Shown piece by piece: positions 1 through 4,066 of a stretch of DNA of 6,310 nucleotides (position 1 is its first letter; each line of letters starts with the position of its first letter). The translations under genes were made by a program, and so were the position numbers. This DNA comes from an uncultured Clostridia bacterium (GTDB taxonomy: Bacteria > Bacillota > Clostridia > Lachnospirales > CAG-274). The notes beneath the pieces are model-generated. The model did not search any database. It had not been told where the DNA came from and saw only the letters and a program-made list of their open reading frames with translations. The stretch is taken from assembly GCA_946630405.1 (NCBI GenBank), contig CAMOYW010000070.1:1-6310 (forward strand). The letters run 5' to 3'.

Positions 1-47
1 AATCCGCCCACCAAAACAACAGCTATGATCGGAATGACTTTTTTCAT
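1..47 (-). CDS. Start of a membrane-anchored or secreted protein (partial)
   Basis: Only the first 15 codons are in the window, reading leftward off the edge: MKKVIPIIAVVLVGG. Two lysines followed by an uninterrupted hydrophobic stretch form a signal peptide or N-terminal membrane anchor. The start is supported by an AAAGGAG ribosome binding site six bases upstream and by a strong promoter just beyond it. Next to two double-glycine peptide genes, one possibility is the membrane-fusion (HlyD-like) part of a peptide exporter. Fifteen residues cannot show this, and any lipoprotein or secreted protein would fit equally well. It has its own promoter, so it need not be co-transcribed with the peptides. 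Existence of the gene is fairly secure; its function is unknown. Confidence 0.6.
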   Translation of the reverse strand, partial: MKKVIPIIAVVLVGG

Positions 48-74
48 AATTTTCTCCTTTATTGTTTTTTTCTA

Positions 75-102
75 ATTATACCATAATCCCCCGGGATTTC
101 AA
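75..102 (-). promoter_or_regulatory. Extended -10 promoter of the leftmost gene
   Basis: On the minus strand a perfect TATAAT (75-80) is preceded by TGG, giving the extended -10 TGnTATAAT. TTGAAA (97-102) lies 16 bases further upstream as the -35 box. Transcription would start near 68 and give a leader of about 20 bases that contains the AAAGGAG site. It lies downstream of the hairpin at 124-157, so this gene can be expressed separately from the peptide genes. Confidence 0.65.
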
Positions 103-123
103 CGGATATTTATATAATACGAA

Positions 124-157
124 TATCCCCTGCCGCAGCAATAAACGGCAGGGGATA
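124..157 (-). terminator. Strong hairpin, probable terminator of the peptide operon
   Basis: TATCCCCTGCCG (124-135) pairs perfectly with CGGCAGGGGATA (146-157): a 12-bp stem, mostly G-C, with a 10-base loop. It begins 18 bases beyond the stop codon of the left peptide gene. Read leftward it is followed by an AT-rich but not T-pure stretch (TTCGTATTATAT), so it is an imperfect intrinsic terminator. Its position between the peptide stop and the next gene's promoter supports a terminator or 3'-end stabiliser role. Confidence 0.6.
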
Positions 158-175
158 CTTATTGGAGGAACATCA

Positions 176-364
176 TTACCAAATAATAAAATGCGATTTT
201 ATGGGTTTTTCCGAAACGGTATCGTCATCGGTAACGACCTTATCATCTTTATGCATAATAAGGAGCTTGTTGTCAATGTCTTCTATATGCTTGCGTCCTC
301 GAAATACGAGACCCCCGCTGACATTCTCAAGTTGTTCTTCGGTCAATTTTTTCTTATTATCCAT
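176..364 (-). CDS. Double-glycine leader peptide, copy A (bacteriocin- or signal-type precursor)
   Basis: A 62-residue precursor. Residues 1-18 (MDNKKKLTEEQLENVSGG) fit the double-glycine leader pattern LxxxxLxxVxGG, which C39 peptidase-containing ABC exporters cut after GG while exporting the peptide. The predicted mature part is 44 residues: it begins LVFRGRKHIEDIDNKLL, has an acidic middle (KDDKVVTDDDTV) and ends SHFIIW. It has no cysteine, is not glycine-rich, and carries about as many acidic as basic residues, unlike a typical class II bacteriocin. The start at 364 is chosen over the upstream in-frame ATG at 478 because it has an AGGGAG ribosome binding site at normal spacing and aligns with copy B; the upstream extension would run through the spacer. 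It lies downstream of copy B in the same direction and is probably co-transcribed. Antimicrobial, signalling or other use is open. Confidence 0.8.
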   Translation of the reverse strand: MDNKKKLTEEQLENVSGGLVFRGRKHIEDIDNKLLIMHKDDKVVTDDDTVSEKPIKSHFIIW

Positions 365-440
365 AATTATTCTCCCTTTCTTATTGACATATGGTCTTTG
401 ATAGATCGTTATGCTATAAGCGTTTATGTTATACATAAAA
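211..440. repeat. Direct repeat, left unit (peptide gene A and its upstream region)
   Basis: This stretch aligns with 461-704. From 211 to 364 the alignment to 461-614 is gap-free at an offset of exactly 250 bases, with 10 mismatches in 154. Upstream of the gene similarity continues through TCTTATTGACATATGG and CTATAAGC to TATACATAAAA, but the right unit has about 6 extra bases before CTATAAGC and about 8 after it. The repeat therefore includes the coding region and the promoter-side spacer, as expected of a tandem duplication. Similarity stops within the last ten or so codons of the gene. Confidence 0.85.
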
Positions 441-614
441 AGATTTTCTTTTGTTTTTTTCCGGAACGGTATCGTCATCGGTTACGACCGTATCATCTTT
501 AAGCATTCTAAGGAGCTTGTTGTCAATGTCTTCTATATGCTTGCGTCCTCGAAATACGAGACCCCCGCTGACATTCTTAAGTTGTTCTTCGGTCAATTTT
601 TGTTTATCATCCAT
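429..614 (-). CDS. Double-glycine leader peptide, copy B (bacteriocin- or signal-type precursor)
   Basis: A 61-residue paralogue of copy A. The leader MDDKQKLTEEQLKNVSGG should be cut after GG by a C39-type peptidase/ABC exporter, releasing a 43-residue peptide. That peptide begins LVFRGRKHIEDIDNKLL, continues with KDDTVVTDDDTVPEK and ends KNKRKSFYV. Over the first 51 codons it differs from copy A at seven residues; the C-terminal tails are unrelated. The start is fixed by an AAGGGG ribosome binding site and by agreement with copy A. This gene is nearest the good leftward promoter at 692-719, so it should be first in the transcript. Its last codons and stop fall in sequence corresponding to the promoter region of the repeat unit, so its tail was probably fashioned by the duplication. 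No exporter or immunity gene is visible in the window. Confidence 0.8.
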   Translation of the reverse strand: MDDKQKLTEEQLKNVSGGLVFRGRKHIEDIDNKLLRMLKDDTVVTDDDTVPEKNKRKSFYV

Positions 615-704
615 AGTTATTCCCCTTTCTTATTGACATATGGTTCTGTTGACTTAATAGATTGTTATACTATAAGCATTTATTTATATATATTATACAT
701 AAAA
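461..704. repeat. Direct repeat, right unit (peptide gene B and its upstream region)
   Basis: Partner of 211-440. The block 509-577, matching 259-327, has no difference over 69 bases; it covers the end of the leader, the GG cleavage site and the first residues of the mature peptide. Mismatches are concentrated on both sides of it. The upstream part carries short insertions absent from the left unit. Confidence 0.85.
649..676 (+). promoter_or_regulatory. Candidate rightward promoter of the phage structural operon
   Basis: TTGACT (649-654), a 16-base spacer and TATAAG (671-676) give a reasonable sigma-A-type promoter facing the capsid operon. It would produce a 5' leader of about 130 bases. 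The corresponding place in the left repeat has TTGATA only 11 bases from TATAAG, so good spacing exists only in the copy that faces the operon. It was found by eye in AT-rich sequence, where such matches are common. A phage late promoter further away cannot supply this operon from the left without reading antisense through the peptide genes. Confidence 0.4.
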
Positions 705-719
705 TATAAGAAAAATCAA
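692..719 (-). promoter_or_regulatory. Leftward promoter of the double-glycine peptide genes
   Basis: On the minus strand TTGATT (714-719), a 16-base spacer and a perfect TATAAT (692-697) precede copy B. The expected start is near 685, about 70 bases before the start codon. The corresponding site before copy A reads TATAAC (428-433) with no recognisable -35 box, which suggests that this promoter serves both genes. Confidence 0.55.
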
Positions 720-815
720 GTAATTTTTATTATTTTAAATTTTTCTTCATTTTTTTGTCAATTTCGGTCGGGTACAGGGATTGAATTATTACAAATAAGA
801 AAAGGAGGTGAGAAA

Positions 816-1163
816 ATGACCATAGAGGATCTTATAAAAATGGGACTTAGCAACGAAAGTGCCGTGGCGGTATCGGAATGTTACGAAAGAGAGGAAAAGC
901 AGAAAAATGCCGCCGTATTAAAAGGTGCGGTAAAGGCGGGGCTTGCGGCTGTGCCCGAAAGATACAGGGGATTCATACTTGCATCTTTGGATATGGATAA
1001 GGTTGCTTTTAATGATTCGGGCGAACTTACGGGCCTTTCGGAACAGCTTGACAAAATAAAGGGCGAGTGTCCCGAGCTTTTCGGAGAAAAAAACTTCGGT
1101 ATAGAGATACGCCCTAAAGAAGTTGAGACGGACAGACTTGAAAGTATGTTTAATGTTAAATAA
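816..1163 (+). CDS. Short phage scaffold-like protein (GP20-type)
   Basis: A 115-residue protein encoded directly before the major capsid gene, the usual place for a capsid scaffold. The N-terminus (IEDLIKMGLSNESAVAVSECYE) resembles the opening of many Firmicutes scaffolds, and LDMDKVAFNDSGELTGLSEQ (about residues 63-82) followed by a LFGE-type end matches the conserved tail of GP20/minor structural scaffold proteins as I remember them. The long charged coiled coil that normally makes up the middle of scaffolds (total about 170-200 residues) is missing; only about 15 charged residues (EREEKQKN region) remain. The start is set by an excellent AAAGGAGGTGA site ending four bases before ATG. It is the first gene of the operon, 18 bases ahead of the capsid gene. 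The role in guiding capsid assembly is inferred from position and tail motif. Confidence 0.6.
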   Translation: MTIEDLIKMGLSNESAVAVSECYEREEKQKNAAVLKGAVKAGLAAVPERYRGFILASLDMDKVAFNDSGELTGLSEQLDKIKGECPELFGEKNFGIEIRPKEVETDRLESMFNVK

Positions 1164-1181
1164 TTAAATAAGGAGGTAAAT

Positions 1182-2075
1182 ATGGCAAATTCAATTGATT
1201 ATGTACAGAGATTTTCTACCGTGCTTGATAAAAAGTATGCGGCGGAAAGCAAGACCTACGCTCTTACGCAGAGCAACAAGGGTGTGACCTTTATAAACGC
1301 ACAGACGATAAAGATCCCTACCCTTACACTTGAGGGATTCAAGTACCACAGGAGAGCGGGAGCAAACAGCTTTAACACGAGAAATGTGAGAGATACCTTC
1401 GTTACAAGGACGCTTTCTCACGACAGGGATGCGGAGTTTATACTCGATGCCATGGATGTAGACGAGACGAATGCGATAGTATCCATTGCCAACATACAGA
1501 ATGAATTTGAGGAACAGCACGCCATACCCGAATGGGATGCTTACAGGCTTTCCACACTGTATTCCGAGGTAGTGGACAGAATGGAGAAAGAGGCAACGGA
1601 GCTTGGTACTTCCGTAAGTGATGTGCTCGACTGGTACGATGAGCAGTCCGCCCTTATGGATGATGCGGGAGTTCCCGAAGAGGGCAGGATACTTTACTGT
1701 ACTCCCACCTATAAAAAGCTCCTTTCAAAGGCGCTTACCCGTCAGCTTACGGCAACCGACAGGGCAAGTGAGGACACCATCGACCGTCTCGGAAACACGC
1801 AGATAATATCCGTGCCTTCCGCGCGTATGAAGAGTGCTTACGACTTTTCTTCGGGATTCACGCCCGAAGTCGATGCTCTTCAAATGGTGATGATACTTAT
1901 ACATCCTTCCTGTGTGGTGGCAAGAGATAAGTATGCCTATATGAAGGCGTTTGCGCCGGGAAGCGACTCCAGAACAGCGGATGCGTGGATATATCAGATA
2001 AGAAAGTACGGCGGACTCTTCCTTATGGACAACAAGATAGACGGTGTTGCCATTGCGGTGAAGGCGGAGGGATGA
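1182..2075 (+). CDS. Phage major capsid protein (HK97-fold type)
   Basis: A 297-residue protein that should form the icosahedral shell. Its place between scaffold and head-tail adaptor, its length, and features of scaffold-dependent Firmicutes capsids support this. The N-terminal arm (ALTQSNKGVTFINAQTIKI, residues 27-45) leads into an RxxxDTFVTRTLSHDRDAEF segment near 70-86, then a helical stretch with VVDRMEKEATELG (130-142). A peptidase-free P/A-domain region follows with GRILYCTPTYKKLL (168-181) and TQIISVPSARMKSAYDF (206-222), ending with KYGGLFLMDNKIDGVAIAV. There is no attached protease or long N-terminal delta domain, consistent with a separate scaffold. The AAGGAGGT ribosome binding site is near perfect, as expected for the most abundant virion protein. 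The HK97 fold is inferred from family resemblance and not shown directly. Confidence 0.88.
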   Translation: MANSIDYVQRFSTVLDKKYAAESKTYALTQSNKGVTFINAQTIKIPTLTLEGFKYHRRAGANSFNTRNVRDTFVTRTLSHDRDAEFILDAMDVDETNAIVSIANIQNEFEEQHAIPEWDAYRLSTLYSEVVDRMEKEATELGTSVSDVLDWYDEQSALMDDAGVPEEGRILYCTPTYKKLLSKALTRQLTATDRASEDTIDRLGNTQIISVPSARMKSAYDFSSGFTPEVDALQMVMILIHPSCVVARDKYAYMKAFAPGSDSRTADAWIYQIRKYGGLFLMDNKIDGVAIAVKAEG

Positions 2076-2076
2076 T

Positions 2077-2373
2077 ATGTACTGTGAGTGGGAGGACGAG
2101 AGGACCTTAGCACTTGCCGAGGCTAAAATAGACGAGCTTACCTTTGACAGAATAAAAGAGAGGGGCTATGAGGAGCTGACCGACTTTCAAAAGGAGCTTG
2201 TGAGGCTTGCCTGCCTTCTTCAATGCCAATACATAGAAGAAGGGTGTGAGGGTATAAGCAAGATAGAGGTGGAGGACTTTTCCGTCACGTTGAAGGAGGG
2301 AGGTGAGTGCGGCACAAGCCCGGAGGTGATCTCTCTTTTGAAACAGACGGGGCTTATGTGCAGGGCGATATGA
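2077..2373 (+). CDS. Phage head-tail adaptor (gp6/Ad1-like)
   Basis: A 98-residue, mostly helical protein. Position immediately after the capsid gene and the layout WEDERTLALAEAKIDELTFD, then LTDFQKELVRLACLLQCQYI and a closing LLKQTGLMCRAI fit the connector family related to HK97 gp6 and SPP1 gp15. These proteins form a ring under the portal and start the head-tail junction. It begins one base after the capsid stop, with GGAGG six bases before ATG. Its end overlaps the next start codon (ATGA). The closing LLKQTGLM-R motif is typical, so the C-terminus is intact. Confidence 0.75.
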   Translation: MYCEWEDERTLALAEAKIDELTFDRIKERGYEELTDFQKELVRLACLLQCQYIEEGCEGISKIEVEDFSVTLKEGGECGTSPEVISLLKQTGLMCRAI

Positions 2374-2744
2374 AAATACCCAAAAAGGTGAAGCCCGTAC
2401 CGAAGATGTTTTTCAATACCCCTTGCGTAATAATGCTCAAGGGCGAAAGAGACAGGTACGGCAAATATGAGGAAAGGGAGCTTTATCTGATGTGCAGGCT
2501 CCGTACACGGGAAAAACGCATATATTCCTATACCAACGACCACTACGGCACGGGATTGCCCGTAAAGGACAGACTCTTTGAGGCGGAAGAAAATATCGCC
2601 CTTATAGGCGGCGAGAGCGGGCTAAACGGCGTGACGGATTGCCTTTTTATTGCGGAAGGCGAAAGATACCGTATAAAGGAATGCAGAAAGATAATAAACC
2701 CCGACGGGAGCGTACATCATTATAAACTGGTGCTTGCAAAATGA
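2370..2744 (+). CDS. Phage head-closure / minor capsid protein
   Basis: A 124-residue protein opening MKIPKKVKPVPKMFFNTPCV and closing RIKECRKIINPDGSVHHYKL, with several short beta-strand-like segments between. Order and pattern match head-closure or 'minor capsid protein' families of Firmicutes siphoviruses, whose members often begin with an IPK motif. They plug the connector after DNA packaging. The chosen ATG overlaps the upstream stop as ATGA, which implies translational coupling; no clear ribosome binding site precedes it. An in-frame GTG at 2307 has an AAGGAGG sequence seven bases upstream and would add 21 residues, but that sequence lies inside the conserved end of the previous gene and the IPK opening favours 2370. 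Assignment rests mostly on synteny. Confidence 0.6.
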   Translation: MKIPKKVKPVPKMFFNTPCVIMLKGERDRYGKYEERELYLMCRLRTREKRIYSYTNDHYGTGLPVKDRLFEAEENIALIGGESGLNGVTDCLFIAEGERYRIKECRKIINPDGSVHHYKLVLAK

Positions 2745-3094
2745 AAAACAGGATAATAGACACATTGGAAGAGTACGGCTTTAAAGGCTATTGCGACAGG
2801 CTGTACGACGAGGGAAGGTATACGGCGGCAGTGTTTGAGTTTCCCGAAAAGGCTGTAAATGCCGTGGGTAATGAGGGCAGTTATATGTATAAAAGGTATA
2901 TCATACTTCTTCATATCGATGAGGATAAGGAAGAAAGTGAGCAAAAAGCCGAGCTTTTGCACAGGGGATTCGACTCCTTGGTTTGCGAAAGGGGCTTCCT
3001 TACGGCGATATACGATTCCCCGAGGTGTATGGGTACCGATGAAAGAGATATATGGGAGTATACGCTCTCGTTTTTGGCGGTGGAAAGGAGATAA
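2741..3094 (+). CDS. Phage tail terminator / minor capsid protein
   Basis: A 117-residue protein encoded between the head-closure and tail-tube genes, where the tail terminator or tail-to-head joining protein usually sits. The pattern of an N-terminal helix (IIDTLEEYGFKGYCDRLY), beta strands (TAAVFEFPEKA, KRYIILLHID), a second helix and a C-terminal strand (WEYTLSFLAVERR) fits the small alpha/beta fold of that group. It resembles the Firmicutes 'minor capsid protein from bacteriophage' family. It starts by ATGA overlap with the previous gene and probably depends on coupled translation. I see no single diagnostic motif, so the function is mainly from position. Confidence 0.55.
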   Translation: MKNRIIDTLEEYGFKGYCDRLYDEGRYTAAVFEFPEKAVNAVGNEGSYMYKRYIILLHIDEDKEESEQKAELLHRGFDSLVCERGFLTAIYDSPRCMGTDERDIWEYTLSFLAVERR

Positions 3095-3095
3095 T

Positions 3096-3539
3096 ATGAG
3101 TTACAGCGGAGTAACGCCCGTTTTTAAGCTGAGATTTCACATTAAAGACGGGCAAACAAGCTATACGGTGAAGGACGTGGAATCACTGTCCATCACCTTT
3201 GATAACGGCATTGAGGAGTGGACAGCCATGGACTCAAACGGCTGGCGAAAAAGACTTATGACGGGCAAGGCTCTGTCGGTGGGTATGTCGGGCAAGAGAT
3301 GTTTCGGAGACCCCGGCAACGACTTTGTGGCATCCCTTGCCTTTAAAACGGGGCTTGAAGCGCAGAAGGAGCTTTTGATAGAGTTTCCCGACGGTGCGCA
3401 GCTCAGTGTGACGGGTGTGGTAAATGTAACGAGCATGGGCGGAGAATCTACGCAGGTGGCAAGCCTTGACTGGGAAGTGCTGTCTGTGGGTGAGCCTGTA
3501 TTTACGGAGGAAAGCAATGAATATTACGATCAACAATAA
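3096..3539 (+). CDS. Phage major tail tube protein
   Basis: A 147-residue protein that should polymerise into the tail tube around the tape measure protein. Support comes from its place between tail terminator and tail chaperone and from its beta-rich layout: KLRFHIKDGQTSYTVKDVES at the start, ALSVGMSGKRCFGDPGNDFVA near residues 59-78, then LIEFPDGAQLSVTGVVNVTS and SLDWEVLSVGEPVF. Tail tube proteins of the lambda/TP901-1 type share the small beta-sandwich with a GDPxND-like loop and a closing strand that carries the stacking surface. Length is near the lower end for siphoviruses. AAAGGAG lies five bases before the ATG, which is one base after the previous stop. The last 23 bases overlap the next gene. 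Confidence 0.75.
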   Translation: MSYSGVTPVFKLRFHIKDGQTSYTVKDVESLSITFDNGIEEWTAMDSNGWRKRLMTGKALSVGMSGKRCFGDPGNDFVASLAFKTGLEAQKELLIEFPDGAQLSVTGVVNVTSMGGESTQVASLDWEVLSVGEPVFTEESNEYYDQQ

Positions 3540-3771
3540 GGATTACACCATAAACGACAATTTTAAGACGGTACTTAAAGCGAGGGAGTATATACGAGAG
3601 TCCGACAAAAAGCCCGAACTTCTTGAAAAGGCGATAACCGCTCTGATAGGAGCAAACGGTGCAAAAGCCATGGAAAGTATGAGCTTTGCCGAGTATCTTG
3701 AATGTGCCGCAAACATATTTGCAAAGGCTGTGGGTGAGAGTACGGAGGGCGGCTTTCGAACCTCTGTATGA
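3517..3771 (+). CDS. Tail assembly chaperone, short form (gpG-like; N-terminal part of Gp15)
   Basis: An 84-residue protein encoded between tail tube and tape measure genes, where the tail assembly chaperone lies in long-tailed phages. The opening ITINNKDYTINDNFKTVLKA resembles the N-terminus of the bacteriophage Gp15 family (a GKxYxIxxDFRT-type stretch), followed by helices and the hydrophobic YLECAANIFAKAVG. The start has GGAGG six bases upstream and overlaps the tube gene by 23 bases. The reading frame ends at TGA 3769-3771, shortly after GGFRTSV. Just before that, at TTT CGA (3754-3759), a +1 shift would lead into the long downstream frame. By analogy with lambda gpG/gpGT the short form would be the major product and help load the tape measure protein. 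Confidence 0.7.
   Translation: MNITINNKDYTINDNFKTVLKAREYIRESDKKPELLEKAITALIGANGAKAMESMSFAEYLECAANIFAKAVGESTEGGFRTSV
3754..3760 (+). promoter_or_regulatory. Probable +1 ribosomal frameshift site TTT CGA A
   Basis: The short chaperone frame reads GGC TTT CGA ACC TCT GTA TGA. If tRNA-Phe on TTT moves one base forward it pairs with TTC, its other cognate codon, and reading continues GAA CCT CTG TAT into the next frame. The waiting codon CGA is commonly slow in Firmicutes. The geometry parallels the prfB +1 shift, where a slippery codon precedes a slow or stop codon. The same target frame could be reached by -2 slippage, but no -2 re-pairing is acceptable here. A genuine one-base mutation or sequencing error is the alternative. 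Confidence 0.6.
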
Positions 3772-4066
3772 CATAAGCTACGATATGGATGCCATAGAGG
3801 CAAGCTTTTTGACACAGTATTCCATAAGGCTGTCCAAAGAGGAGATGAGCTGGAGAGAGTTTGTTGCCCTGCTTTCAAACCTTATGCCCGATACGCCCTT
3901 GGGTCTTCTGGTAAGGCTCAGGGGCGAAAAGGACCCGAAAGTCATCTCCAAAATGAACGATGAGGAAAGAAAGCTCAGGCACGATTTTTTCGCATACAGA
4001 GCCGAAATGGCGGGCAAAAAAAGCGAAGAGGAGCTTGAAAAGGATCTGAGGAGGTTGTTTAAATGA
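3758..4066 (+). CDS. Tail assembly chaperone, C-terminal extension (gpT-like; C-terminal part of Gp15)
   Basis: This frame encodes EPLYDISYDMDAIEASFLTQ, then YSIRL, SWREFVALLSNLMPDTPLG and a charged helix ending in RRLFK. It matches the remembered second half of Gp15: a YDxxYDxxxIxxAFxxxY motif, then a WxxFxALLxxL motif. It should be made as a fusion: 80 residues of the upstream frame plus 102 here give 182, close to the usual Gp15 length. No convincing independent start exists. ATG 3785 has no ribosome binding site; GTG 3734 has only AAGG and TTG 3686 only GGAAAG. The coordinates begin at the first codon after the proposed shift. Its end overlaps the tape measure start (ATGA). The long form would bind the tape measure protein during tail assembly. 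Confidence 0.65.
   Translation, partial: EPLYDISYDMDAIEASFLTQYSIRLSKEEMSWREFVALLSNLMPDTPLGLLVRLRGEKDPKVISKMNDEERKLRHDFFAYRAEMAGKKSEEELEKDLRRLFK

Noticed and set aside
121..176. The hairpin at 124-157 as a plus-strand terminator or riboswitch
   Set aside because: No T-run follows it on the plus strand and no plus-strand gene ends before it. A single simple stem-loop gives no basis for a riboswitch.
62..502. Open frame of 146 codons on the plus strand, antisense to the peptide genes
   Set aside because: No ribosome binding site, low-complexity phenylalanine/isoleucine-rich translation, and it crosses a hairpin and both strands of a repeat. The opposite strand carries clear leader peptides with good start signals.
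761..790. On the minus strand TTCAATCCCTGTACCCGACC looks like the T-loop and acceptor end of a tRNA, which could mark a prophage attachment site
   Set aside because: The T-stem partner is missing just before the loop (AATAA where ACAGG is needed), and the TTCRANYC pattern is expected a few times by chance in a window of this size. Finding an intact tRNA gene with the same 20 bases in the genome would revive it.
426..815. Upstream extension of the scaffold frame by 130 codons
   Set aside because: It would run through the peptide repeat and the AT-rich promoter spacer. The excellent AAAGGAGGTGA site fixes the start at 816.
3161..3536. Two overlapping minus-strand frames of 118 and 100 codons opposite the tail tube gene
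   Set aside because: They mirror the codon pattern of the tail tube gene and lack start signals; long antisense frames are common opposite coding sequence of this composition.
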